36,322 nucleotides of DNA from Ruminococcus sp. UBA4350 (GCA_002394125.1 DGSY01000116.1:1-36322), one strand, 5' to 3'. Shown: positions 8,232 to 15,737, counted from the first letter of the stretch. Numbers and translations are program-made. Notes: generated from the letters alone by a model not told the origin.

Positions 8232-8444
8232 AAGGCAACACCGCACAAAGCCCGCCTGACGACCGGAGCCCGGCTGGCAGCTTGGCAGCGCGTCTGCTTG
8301 CATATTTTTCGTCATCTTGCACAGAAATTCCTTGCCGGACGTCAGCCCAGCAGCGTCGTTTTCATACAATCTGACGAAAAATCTGACTGGTCAAGTTTAC
8401 TTGACCGAAAGTATCCTTGCGCACCAGATATAATCAGTGATTCC
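8232..8444. repeat. Intergenic stretch with repeat-like content, possibly a mobile-element remnant
   Basis: This 213-base gap lies between two convergent operons and has no credible gene. It holds an 11-base inverted repeat with one mismatch, CTGACGACCGG (8256-8266) and CCGGACGTCAG (8335-8345). It also holds a separate perfect hairpin at 8389-8406. The composition and the AAGGCAACACCGCACAAAG start resemble short dispersed elements I associate with related Firmicutes, but only one copy is in this window, so the repeat call is tentative. Confidence 0.3.
8389..8406. terminator. Palindromic hairpin, possible terminator of the minus-strand operon
   Basis: GGTCAAGT and ACTTGACC are separated by TT and form a perfect inverted repeat. 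On the minus strand it is followed after seven bases by ATTTTT, so it could weakly terminate the ECF transporter operon that ends at 8445. The spacing to the T-run is longer than usual, and an operator or the end of an element are alternatives. Confidence 0.4.
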
Positions 8445-9131
8445 CTAGAGCCCGTATTTGATGCGGATGCGTTCGAGCTTATCGCCGATCGGCTTTGCCA
8501 GCAGAAGGAGAAATATGACATTTGATACCGCATAGAGACAGGTCAGCGGGAACGCCGTCGAGATCGCGGCGAGGTATTCTTCCAGCGTGAATTCCTTGTA
8601 TGTCCAGACCGTTGTCCAGATATCCAGCAGCATCGAATACGCAAAGCCGGAAAGGAATCCGTATGCGTAAAGCAGCAGGCGCGAGCGCTTCAGCGGCTTT
8701 GCGAGGATTCCCGCGAACAGCCCGATCAGTCCCCATGCGAGCATCTGAAACGGCGTCCACGGCCCCTGTCCCATGACGAAATTTGACAGCACCGCCGAGA
8801 GCGCACCGACCAGAAATCCCGCCTCTCTGCCGAGATACAGCGCCGAAAGCACGGTCAGGGCAGTGATCGGCTTGATGACCGGAAGCAGCCGCCCCAGCAC
8901 GGAAAGCGCCGTCATCACCGAGACAAGGATCATCCGGCGCGTTCCGAGATCGCGGCGCTCAAAGCCCGAAAGAAATAGCAGCAGCGCCAGCATCACCATG
9001 ACAAAGCTGACAAGCGCGTAATACTGCTCCTGCAGGCCGAGCGGCAGCAGCAGCACGATCGCAGGCATGACGGCAAAGGGCAGCGCATTCCGCAGGATGC
9101 GGCGCACGCCCTCTGATTTGATCGTCCACAT
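8445..9131 (-). CDS. ECF transporter S component, probable corrinoid-related substrate binder
   Basis: This 228-residue membrane protein has about six helices. It contains MILVSVMTALSVLGRLLP, then GREAGFLVGALSAVLSNFV and MGQGPWTPFQMLAWGLIGLF, the conserved core of ECF-type S components (the membrane subunit that binds the vitamin). GQGPWTP(F/W)QM is a motif I associate with S components found beside prenyltransferase-like and DUF4430 proteins. AAAGGAG precedes the ATG at 9131, 15 bases after the stop of the hydrolase gene. It is the last gene of the riboswitch-controlled operon, which also supplies EcfT and EcfA-A'. Cobalamin or a corrinoid precursor is the likely ligand, inferred from the riboswitch and the neighbours, not from residues in this protein. 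Confidence 0.82.
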   Translation of the reverse strand: MWTIKSEGVRRILRNALPFAVMPAIVLLLPLGLQEQYYALVSFVMVMLALLLFLSGFERRDLGTRRMILVSVMTALSVLGRLLPVIKPITALTVLSALYLGREAGFLVGALSAVLSNFVMGQGPWTPFQMLAWGLIGLFAGILAKPLKRSRLLLYAYGFLSGFAYSMLLDIWTTVWTYKEFTLEEYLAAISTAFPLTCLYAVSNVIFLLLLAKPIGDKLERIRIKYGL

Positions 9132-9146
9132 ATCGGCTCCTTTCCG

Positions 9147-9671
9147 TCAGCGGCGCATTCTGCGGAGCATCTCATCCATGCTGAGACATTCCGCATACCG
9201 GCGGTTCCAGATGAAATCATTGTAGTAATGATAGGTCTGTTCGCCGGTCAGATGCGCATTGTCCGCAGTGGTATTCGCAAAGGCCGGAACGAGCAGCCGG
9301 AAGCCATGCTCGAAGCCGCATTTGACAGCCGCATCCACACAGTATTCCGTTTGCAGTCCGGTGAGGATCAGTGTATTTTCCCCGCAGCTGCGCAGATAAT
9401 CCGTCAGTCCGGAATCGCGGAACGGACTGTTGACCGTCTTATCGAAAATGCGCTCCGAGGGCAGCGGCGCGAAGTCCGCAGCGATCTCAAAGCCCGCATT
9501 GCCGGGCGTCAGCGCAGCGCCCGCGCCGTCATCATGCCGGATATAGATGACCTCGGTATCGGTCTGCCGCGCCGCTGCGATCAGCGCTTGCAGATTTTCA
9601 GTAAACGCCTGATACGCAAAAAGCGCCGGCGTGCAGATCGCGGTCTGCACATCAATGACCAGTAGCTTCAT
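9147..9671 (-). CDS. Isochorismatase-like cysteine hydrolase
   Basis: This 174-residue protein is a compact cysteine hydrolase of the isochorismatase/nicotinamidase family. The expected Asp-Lys-Cys triad is visible: D in LLVIDVQ (about residue 7), K in RIFDKTVNSPF, and C in TGLQTEYCVDAAV. The cis-peptide region GLQTEYCV is also typical. The ATG at 9671 has AGGAGG four bases upstream and lies inside the end of the EcfA-A' gene, overlapping it by 20 bases, so the two are translationally coupled. Family members cleave amides or vinyl ethers (nicotinamide, isochorismate, ureido acids); the substrate is not evident. Its place inside a cobalamin-type import operon is unusual. Confidence 0.88.
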   Translation of the reverse strand: MKLLVIDVQTAICTPALFAYQAFTENLQALIAAARQTDTEVIYIRHDDGAGAALTPGNAGFEIAADFAPLPSERIFDKTVNSPFRDSGLTDYLRSCGENTLILTGLQTEYCVDAAVKCGFEHGFRLLVPAFANTTADNAHLTGEQTYHYYNDFIWNRRYAECLSMDEMLRRMRR

Positions 9672-11298
9672 GATTCCTCCTGACAAGCTGTACGATTGCA
9701 TCGACCGTGACGGTCTGCTGATAGAAGCCGCGTGAGATGCGGCTTGCGGCGGTTGTATAAAATGCATTCTCCGCGAAAAATCGCTGCGGGATATCTGCGG
9801 AGATCAGCGCGCCGCGTGAGAGAAAGCCGCAGCGGTCGGCGTGACACGCGGCGAATTCAATATCATGCGTGACCGTCAGGATCGTGATGCCCTGCGCCTG
9901 CAAGCCGTGCAGGACATCCGCAAGCCGCTGCTTCGACTGCGCATCGAGTCCCTTTGTCGGCTCATCGAGCAGAAGCAGGCGCGGCTGTGTCAGCATGACC
10001 TTTGCGAGCGCGAGGATCTGCTGCTCACCGCCGCTGAGATCATATGGATGCTGCGCCAGAAGCGGCGTAAGATCAAACGGAAAATCGCGCAGATGCGCGG
10101 AATATTGCCTGTCGATCTCCCGCAGCTCCTCATCGCCGGAATTGCAGAGAAAAACGGTCTGCACATCCTGCGGGAGCAGCGTGACGCAGTTCTGATGCAG
10201 GCTGCGCCCTTTGTAATCCTGAATGCGTTTCCCGAAAATGCGCACATCGCCCGCATAGCAGCGGTTGATGCCCGCCAGCACGGAAAGCACCGTCGATTTG
10301 CCCGCGCCGTTGCCGCCGATCAGACAGTACAGTTCGCCGCTTCCGACCGTGAAGCTGAGGTCTTCGAGAATGTCGCGCCCGTGCCGCTCATAGCGGAAGA
10401 ATGCGCAGCTGATTTCGACTGCCGGATCCGTATGCGGACGGGGCGGGGGCGCGGGCAGCGCCGTGATCTGCTGCGGCATCAGCGGCATGAGCTTTGTCCG
10501 CGCCGCATTGACGGAAAGCGGACAGTCGCAGTCGGGCTTCAGTTCATGCCAGAGCCGCACCGCAGCGGGCATACCCGCGAGAACCGGCGAATCTGCGCGC
10601 ATTTTCGCGAGAAGCGTCTGCGGACTATCCTGCATGACGACCGTGCCGCGCTCCATGAGCAGAAGCTGATCGCAGAGCGGGATGACCTCCTCCAGCCGGT
10701 GCTCAGCGAGCAGGATCGTGACAGAAAAATCCTGATTGAGCCGGTGCAGTGTCGTGAGAAAATCCGCCGCGGCGATCGGATCAAGCTGTGCGGTCGGTTC
10801 ATCGAGCAGCAGCAGGCGCGGCTGCATGATCATGACACTTGCGAGATTGAGCAGCTGCTTCTGCCCGCCGGAAAGCTCCGCCGGATCACGGTCCAGCAGA
10901 GATTCGATCCCGAAATACGAGGCGATCTCGGCAATGCGCCGCCGCATGACATCGGGATCCGTGCCGAGATTTTCCAGCCCGAACGCCAGCTCATGCCAGA
11001 CGCGGTCGGTGACGATCTGCTGCTCCGGATGCTGCATGACGAAGCCGATCTGTCCGGCGGAAATGCGCGCATCCAGTGAAGCAAGCGGCTGCGACTCAAA
11101 TAGAATGTCTCCTGACTGCGTACAAAGCGGCGTCAGCTCGCGCTTGCACATCCGCAGGAGCGTTGTCTTGCCGCAGCCGGTCGGCCCGCAGATCACGGCG
11201 AATGTGCCGGATTCCAGTTCAAATGAAACGTCAGATAATACAGGCTTTTTGCATTCCGGAAATGTAACGGTCAGATGTCTTGCCGCAAGCGTTTCCAC
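9652..11298 (-). CDS. Fused ECF transporter ATPase, EcfA-EcfA'
   Basis: This 548-residue protein carries two complete ABC ATPase domains. The first has Walker A GPTGCGKTT, signature LSGGQKQLLNLA and Walker B LLLLDEPTAQLD. The second, after a proline-rich linker near residues 275-290, has GGNGAGKST, LSGGEQQILALA and LLLLDEPTKGLD. In group II ECF importers EcfA and EcfA' are usually separate proteins, while fused forms occur in dedicated systems. The start is GTG at 11298, seven bases after AAGGAGG, and lies inside the ecfT gene with 28 bases of overlap. An operon with its own EcfT and S component suggests a dedicated transporter that does not share a common energising module. Confidence 0.93.
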   Translation of the reverse strand: METLAARHLTVTFPECKKPVLSDVSFELESGTFAVICGPTGCGKTTLLRMCKRELTPLCTQSGDILFESQPLASLDARISAGQIGFVMQHPEQQIVTDRVWHELAFGLENLGTDPDVMRRRIAEIASYFGIESLLDRDPAELSGGQKQLLNLASVMIMQPRLLLLDEPTAQLDPIAAADFLTTLHRLNQDFSVTILLAEHRLEEVIPLCDQLLLMERGTVVMQDSPQTLLAKMRADSPVLAGMPAAVRLWHELKPDCDCPLSVNAARTKLMPLMPQQITALPAPPPRPHTDPAVEISCAFFRYERHGRDILEDLSFTVGSGELYCLIGGNGAGKSTVLSVLAGINRCYAGDVRIFGKRIQDYKGRSLHQNCVTLLPQDVQTVFLCNSGDEELREIDRQYSAHLRDFPFDLTPLLAQHPYDLSGGEQQILALAKVMLTQPRLLLLDEPTKGLDAQSKQRLADVLHGLQAQGITILTVTHDIEFAACHADRCGFLSRGALISADIPQRFFAENAFYTTAASRISRGFYQQTVTVDAIVQLVRRNHEATGH

Positions 11299-12149
11299 AT
11301 CATCGCCTCCTTATACTCATGAATGACCGGCAGCAGCGCCAGCAGGAAATATGCCGTCAGCACGGCGAAATACACAGGACTGTGTGCGGCAGGCGTACAG
11401 GTCGGATAAAACTGCCAGTCGAGCCGGCCGGACGCGATACCCGCCGCGACCGCCGCGCCGAGCAGCAGCGATGCGGTCAGCAGGAGAATATCGCCGCGCC
11501 GCCAGCGGAAAAATGTGAAGCTGCTGCGTTTTCCGATGCCGTAGCCGCGCGCGGCCATGCTGTTCGCGGTGATGATGCCGTTTTCGAGCGCCCATGTCAG
11601 CAGAATCGAGAATACGCGCAGCCCGCCGCGCAGATCGTCGATCAGATGCCCCTCGCGGTAAAGCCCAAGCCCGCGCTGCGCCGTCCGGATGCGCTGCATC
11701 TGCTGCCGGAACAGCGTCAGATTGCGCACGGCCATTGAGAAGATCAGCGCGAGCTTCGGCGATAGAAAACGGAATAAGTAAAATAATTTTTCACTTGTCA
11801 TCAGCTGCGAAAAGCTCCGGAACCAGTACAGAACCGCCGCCAGCCGGATGCCGGTCACAGCGCCGTAAAACAGCGCTTCGGCGGTGTATGCCCGCTGATT
11901 GATAAAAAACAGCACGGTCGTTCCGTGCTGATTCCAGAGCGGATTGAGCAGCGCAAACAGCGTCGGCATACCGATCGCGCCGATATGAAAAGCCGCGTGT
12001 TTCCGTCCGTTTTGCATGATGAAAAACGCAATCGCACAGAGCAGGGAGATCCCGAGCAGAAACGGCTCCATGCAGAAAATTGTAATGCAGGCGGTCAGCA
12101 TCAGGTGAACGGTCACTGCCGCCGGATTCATCTCGGAGTAGCTGCGCAT
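11271..12149 (-). CDS. ECF transporter transmembrane component EcfT
   Basis: This 292-residue protein has membrane helices at both ends and the two cytoplasmic coupling motifs of EcfT: AQRGLG near residue 157 and AARGYG near residues 199-204, containing the Ala-Arg-Gly that contacts the ATPases. EcfT links ATP hydrolysis to toppling of the S component. A GTG three codons upstream keeps the frame open, but the ATG at 12149 is eight bases after AGGAGG and is preferred. It follows the toroid-DUF4430 gene by 24 bases, and its last 28 bases overlap the start of EcfA-A'. Confidence 0.88.
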   Translation of the reverse strand: MRSYSEMNPAAVTVHLMLTACITIFCMEPFLLGISLLCAIAFFIMQNGRKHAAFHIGAIGMPTLFALLNPLWNQHGTTVLFFINQRAYTAEALFYGAVTGIRLAAVLYWFRSFSQLMTSEKLFYLFRFLSPKLALIFSMAVRNLTLFRQQMQRIRTAQRGLGLYREGHLIDDLRGGLRVFSILLTWALENGIITANSMAARGYGIGKRSSFTFFRWRRGDILLLTASLLLGAAVAAGIASGRLDWQFYPTCTPAAHSPVYFAVLTAYFLLALLPVIHEYKEAMMWKRLRQDI

Positions 12150-12173
12150 CGGGATCACCTCCTCATTGATTGT

Positions 12174-13991
12174 TTACAGATTTATCGTATAGATCCAGTC
12201 GATCCGGTCGCCGTCATGCAGCACGCAGGCGCCGCATCCGACCGGAGGCCGCTCGCCGTTGACCTCATATGTCCAGCCGGAAAGGTCGCCGAAATCGAAT
12301 TCGTAGAGCGACGCGATGCCGCGCACATATGCCGTCTCGACCGTCTCGCCGGAAACGCCGTCCACCTCGACCTGAAGGCCGTAAGCCTTGACCGCGTCGT
12401 AGAGCAGCGTCAGCGCGGATTCGTTCTCGTCGATCGAAAATTCGGTCAGCGGCATGATCTCGCCGTCCGCCGGAAAACGCTCGCTGCCGTCCATGCCGCA
12501 GATCACATCGCAGCGGATCGACATCAGCACATTGCCGCCGCCGCTGCGCGATTCCGTCTGATAGAACTGCTCCGGCGATTCGATTTTGATGCACCAGATC
12601 AGCGCGATCACGACAGCCGCACCGCCCGCGAGCGTCAGCCATGTTTTGAGACTGCGGTTTTTTCGTATGATGAAAAGTATCGCAAGTGCTGAGAAAATCA
12701 CGGCCGCACCGACTGTCATCGAAATGCGGTATGGGTATTTGCTGCCTGCGGAGTCCGGCGTATCCGGCGGAGCTGTTGTGTGAATGACCTCGCTCCGCGC
12801 CGCAGTTTCCGCAGCGGTCGGAACCGTCGAGGCAGCAGTCTCAGATTGCCTGCCGGATGCGGTCGTTTCCGCGGACGATACAGTGGTTCCGGTCGCTGCC
12901 GCATCGGTTCCGGCGGCTGTGGTCTGAATGACAGTCTGTCCGGCGGGCGCTGTCTGCTGCGGTTTATCATTCGGCACATCATTCGGCTTCGGCGCATCGG
13001 TCTGCGCGGGCGCATCATCCGGCGCCGGATCGGACGGCGCATCCCATTCCGGCGTACCGTGCCGGAGATACAGATTCCGGCCGTCCTGCTGCATTTCTGC
13101 GGCGGTCAATGCCCAGTAGACCTGCACCGTCGCAAGATTGTTCCGGCCGCCGCCGGGGGCGTGTGCATAGCTGCCGTCATCGAGCCGGAACTGCAAAATG
13201 CCGTCGAGCAGCGTATTTCCGTCTGCGATGAAGCGCGGATCGCTGAGCCCGTCGATGCCGAGACAGGAGAGCGCCGTCCAGACCTGCGCCGTGCTTTCGG
13301 GATTTTCCGCGCCGAAGCTCTGGAATGCACCGCTCGGAAGCTGCGCATTCGCAAGATAATCAAGCCCGCGTTCGATCGCACTGCCGACTTCGGCAATGTG
13401 CTGATAGGGCGCGAGCGCCTGAATCGTCATCGCCGTGACATCGGGATCGCCGCGGTCGCCGGCCAGTGACCAGCCGCCGTCCGACGCTTGCTGTCCGACC
13501 AGCAGCATTGCTGTTTCGCTGCGGGAATACTCCGAGGGGATGCCGTTGTTCATCAGGTGCAGCGCGAAGATCCAGCTCATGATGCCGAGTGTGCCGGCGC
13601 TGTTTTGCAGCAGCTCCGCACAGACCGCAGGCGCGGCAGGCTCGCAGGCTGCGAGCGTCAGTGCCATGCGTTCCCGCGTCGAGCCGGAGGCAATTTCCGT
13701 GACGGCGATATGCGACTGCAATGCGGCGCTGTATGCGGATAGATCGTATCCGCGTGCGGAAAGCGCCATTGCGTACCAGTCCGGCGCACTCAGTCCGACC
13801 TGCGACGGCAGTGCCTCATTGATCCACGCATCGCGGTCAGCGCCGCCGACGGTCTCCTCGATCTCCGCGGCAAGCTGCGGGATGCGGTCATCATATGCCG
13901 CGGCCGGAACCGAAAAAAGCAGCCGGAGGCCGCCCGTGCTCAGGATCAGCGCGAGCGTTCCGGCTGCGATCATTCGTTTGTGTTTAGCCAT
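12174..13991 (-). CDS. Intrinsic-factor-like membrane protein: alpha/alpha-toroid plus DUF4430
   Basis: This 605-residue protein has a signal peptide (1-32) and then a helical toroid with prenyltransferase/squalene-cyclase-type repeats (about 40-310). Those repeats show QQASDGGWSLAGDRGDPDVT, LPSGAFQSFG and DDGSYAHAPGGGRNNLATVQ. A Thr/Ala/Pro-rich linker (311-420), two membrane helices (423-442, 450-469) and a C-terminal DUF4430 domain (487-605) follow. DUF4430, the transcobalamin-like C-terminal family, shows its signature here as SGWTYEVNGERPPVGCGACV and HDGDRIDWIYT. An alpha-toroid plus this beta domain is also the layout of animal intrinsic factor and transcobalamin. The ATG at 13991 overlaps the stop of the preceding gene by eight bases (ATGGCTAA). 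Corrinoid binding is inferred from architecture and the riboswitch. Confidence 0.82.
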   Translation of the reverse strand: MAKHKRMIAAGTLALILSTGGLRLLFSVPAAAYDDRIPQLAAEIEETVGGADRDAWINEALPSQVGLSAPDWYAMALSARGYDLSAYSAALQSHIAVTEIASGSTRERMALTLAACEPAAPAVCAELLQNSAGTLGIMSWIFALHLMNNGIPSEYSRSETAMLLVGQQASDGGWSLAGDRGDPDVTAMTIQALAPYQHIAEVGSAIERGLDYLANAQLPSGAFQSFGAENPESTAQVWTALSCLGIDGLSDPRFIADGNTLLDGILQFRLDDGSYAHAPGGGRNNLATVQVYWALTAAEMQQDGRNLYLRHGTPEWDAPSDPAPDDAPAQTDAPKPNDVPNDKPQQTAPAGQTVIQTTAAGTDAAATGTTVSSAETTASGRQSETAASTVPTAAETAARSEVIHTTAPPDTPDSAGSKYPYRISMTVGAAVIFSALAILFIIRKNRSLKTWLTLAGGAAVVIALIWCIKIESPEQFYQTESRSGGGNVLMSIRCDVICGMDGSERFPADGEIMPLTEFSIDENESALTLLYDAVKAYGLQVEVDGVSGETVETAYVRGIASLYEFDFGDLSGWTYEVNGERPPVGCGACVLHDGDRIDWIYTINL

Positions 13992-15012
13992 TATTCTTGC
14001 GGCGGCGGAATGCGACTGCCGTACCGCCTGCGAGCAGGGCGGCCAGTGCGATCGCCGTGACGGAAGCAGTATCACCGGTCTTTGCGGCATCCGTCTTGCT
14101 GCTGCTGCCGGAGCTGTTTGCATTGGACGGTGCCTTTGTCGTCGTACCTGCGGCGGGCGCAGCCGTGGTCGTGCTGCCTGCGGTCGATGTTGTGGCTGCG
14201 GCGGGCGTTGTCACGGCATCTGGTGTGGTCGTGACATTGTCCTCAGGCATGGTTGTGGTCGCGGTGGTTGTTGTTGCATCGGAATCTCCGATCGCCGTGG
14301 TCTCAGCGGCATCAATGTCAACGATCATCACCGGCGGAGCCAGCACGAGGTCATTGCTCTTTGCACTGATAATGAGATGGCCGGCATCGCCGAGCGACAG
14401 CGTTACCTTGCCGTTTTCATCGGTCACAAAATCCGTATCCTCGCCGTCGACGGTGATGCGTGCATTCTTGACCGGCGCGGTGTAGGGTGCCCAGTTTTCA
14501 TCAAAGAGAAGCGCGGAAAGCGTTGCCTCGACGGTCTCGCCGGATTTGATGTCTTTCTGCTTGTAATTGAAGAAGCTGTATTTATCGGAAAAATTCGCGG
14601 CATCCTGAAATACATATGCGTAGAGATAATCGCCGCTCTTGAGCTCATCCGTCAGTCCCATTGCCATTGTGTCATTGACATAATAGCCGTAGCTGCCGCC
14701 GTTTGTCACGCCCCAGAGCGTCTTGAGGCTGAGACCCCAGTCGCTCTGTTCGGTCGCATAACCGGCCGTGCCGCCGCTGTAATACATTTCGTGCGCGCAG
14801 TAGAGGGCTTCGTCGATCGTATATTTGCCGTCGTTGTCGCGGTCATAGACGATCAGATCGTTGTTCGGCACCTCAACGCTGCCGGCATTGCTGATGCCGA
14901 CGGTGATCTGAATGAAATCGCCTTCTGCTGCCGATGCAGAGAAAGCGGGGACTGCTGCGGAAACGGCGAGCACCGCACCGCAGATCGCGGAAATGATTTT
15001 CTTTGTGTTCAT
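13984..15012 (-). CDS. Anchored surface protein with DUF4430-like domain
   Basis: This 342-residue protein has a signal peptide (1-29) and a DUF4430-like domain (about 32-135) with LKTLWGVTNGGSYGYYVND and LKSGDYLYAYVFQD. A beta-sandwich-like segment (about 165-235), a Thr/Ala-rich stalk, and a sorting tail follow. The tail is KTGD at 311-314, a helix at 317-335 and a basic end RRRKNNG. The segment YDRDNDGKYTIDEAL looks like a calcium loop. The ATG at 15012 has AAGGAG upstream; the longer open frame would start inside the riboswitch leader. As first gene after the riboswitch it probably captures the ligand at the cell wall and passes it to the toroid protein or the importer. That role is inferred. 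Confidence 0.82.
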   Translation of the reverse strand: MNTKKIISAICGAVLAVSAAVPAFSASAAEGDFIQITVGISNAGSVEVPNNDLIVYDRDNDGKYTIDEALYCAHEMYYSGGTAGYATEQSDWGLSLKTLWGVTNGGSYGYYVNDTMAMGLTDELKSGDYLYAYVFQDAANFSDKYSFFNYKQKDIKSGETVEATLSALLFDENWAPYTAPVKNARITVDGEDTDFVTDENGKVTLSLGDAGHLIISAKSNDLVLAPPVMIVDIDAAETTAIGDSDATTTTATTTMPEDNVTTTPDAVTTPAAATTSTAGSTTTAAPAAGTTTKAPSNANSSGSSSKTDAAKTGDTASVTAIALAALLAGGTAVAFRRRKNNG

Positions 15013-15053
15013 GCTGATTCTCCTTATAATCTGATGGCAGCGGCCTGTACGCA

Positions 15054-15094
15054 TAAAAAAGCACACCTTTCGTCCGGAAAACGAAAAGCGCACT
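15054..15094 (-). terminator. Riboswitch terminator (expression platform)
   Basis: On the minus strand AGTGCGCTTTTCGT (15094-15081) pairs over 14 positions, some of them G-U, with ACGAAAGGTGTGCT (15073-15060), and a run of seven T follows. It lies between the aptamer and the first gene, so ligand binding probably controls transcription by termination. The region between (15095-15185) can form further hairpins that could act as antiterminators. Confidence 0.75.
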
Positions 15095-15185
15095 AAACGC
15101 AGCCCTTTCATTCCTTGCGGAACGGGGCGCTGATCCGGTACGTTTTTCATTTACCCAAAAACGCGAGCGTGCGGCGCTCAGACCG

Positions 15186-15278
15186 TATGCAGTGCGAGCG
15201 ACCCGACTTTGACGGTAGTGGCTGCTGCGGCGAATTTTCATCGCACTTCTCTCTGAACGCAAAGCGAAACACTGCATA
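15186..15278 (-). ncRNA. Cobalamin-type riboswitch aptamer
   Basis: Read on the minus strand, a perfect 9-bp P1 stem, TATGCAGTG (15278-15270) with CACTGCATA (15194-15186), encloses the core. The core from 15250 down to 15217 contains GATGAAAATTCGCCGCAGC followed by AGCCACT. That resembles the conserved GGTGAAAATCC, GCxGC and GCCACT-like blocks of cobalamin riboswitches. A segment AAGTCGGGTCGCTC (15208-15195) sits where the B12 box would be, although it departs from the AGTCAGGAGACC consensus. The aptamer is compact, about 93 bases, closer to the shorter cobalamin subtypes. A terminator follows, then a gene with a transcobalamin-like domain, which supports the call independently. Confidence 0.72.
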
Positions 15279-15295
15279 TTTTCTATTGTATCCTC

Positions 15296-15324
15296 ATTAT
15301 ATCACGGAATCCGTCTTTTGTCAA
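15296..15324 (-). promoter_or_regulatory. Consensus promoter of the riboswitch-controlled operon
   Basis: On the minus strand TTGACA (15324-15319) and TATAAT (15301-15296) are perfect boxes 17 bases apart. Transcription should start near 15289 and gives a leader of about 277 bases that holds the aptamer and terminator. A terminal palindrome of the dispersed repeat ends three bases upstream of the -35 box. Confidence 0.88.
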
Positions 15325-15326
15325 GG

Positions 15327-15474
15327 TCGGCAGTGCCGGTCGGCAGGGCCGACAGCCGTTACCCTACGGCGACGGTTTGCGGAGCATATCAGTTTCGTCG
15401 CTGTTACGGCACTGATCGTGCCTATTGTTTGTCCTGGGGACATTTCATTCTGCGTCCATATGCGTATAGAGAAC
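15327..15474 (+). repeat. Dispersed 160-bp-type repeat, copy A
   Basis: From CGGCAGGGCCG at 15341 to GAGAAC at 15474 this copy is exactly colinear (134 bases) with the copies at 25427 and 29518, with shared blocks such as GGAGCATATCAG, GTCGCTGTTACGGC and CCTGGGGA. It lacks the right-hand inverted terminus and has an additional CGGCAGTGCCG palindrome at 15328-15338. It contains no gene. Confidence 0.8.
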
Positions 15475-15540
15475 CTCCTCATCCTGAATCCGCGTCAGCA
15501 GGGAAAATGTCTGCGTCCATATGCGTATAGAGAACTTTAG

Positions 15541-15667
15541 GAAGCGAATATAAGCAGAATAAAAAGAATGCCAGACCGTTAAATAGCTGCGAACAGCAGC
15601 GTAACAGCGACACCCCTGATACGCTCCGCGAAACTATGCCATAGGGAAACGGCAGCCGGCACTGCCG
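15541..15667 (-). repeat. Dispersed repeat, copy B (inverted)
   Basis: On the minus strand this begins with CGGCAGTGCCG (15667-15657) and continues with CTGCCGTTTCCCTATGG, TTTCGCGGAGCGTATCAG and GTCGCTGTTACG. That is the left half of the repeat in inverted orientation relative to copy A. Its distal end, CTGCTTATATTCG, matches the copy at 25427 better than copy A. A 26-base duplicate of the end of copy A (15510-15535) lies just beside it. Confidence 0.75.
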
Positions 15668-15669
15668 GC

Positions 15670-15737
15670 CGGCACTGATCGTGCCTGTTGTTTGGTCTGG
15701 GGAAATCTTATTCTGCGTCCATATGCGTATGGAGAAC
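15670..15737 (+). repeat. Dispersed repeat, copy C (partial)
   Basis: CGGCACTGATCGTGCCT to GAGAAC is 68 bases long and colinear with bases 15407-15474 of copy A; the left half of the element is missing. With copy D it repeats the arrangement of the A end and copy B at an offset of 202 bases. Confidence 0.75.

Noticed and set aside
9841..11079. Long plus-strand open frame antisense to the EcfA-A' gene
   Set aside because: Arg/Gln-rich shadow of a gene whose Walker and signature motifs are all intact on the minus strand.
13100..13990. Squalene cyclase or protein prenyltransferase enzyme
   Set aside because: The toroid repeats are present, but I see no DxDD acid motif and no zinc-binding set. 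The protein is secreted and membrane-tethered, so a binding toroid is more likely than an enzyme.
15013..15150. Longer N-terminus for the anchored DUF4430 protein
   Set aside because: The frame is open upstream, but the extension is basic, lies in the riboswitch expression platform and would put the signal peptide 46 residues inside the protein. The ATG at 15012 has a good ribosome binding site.
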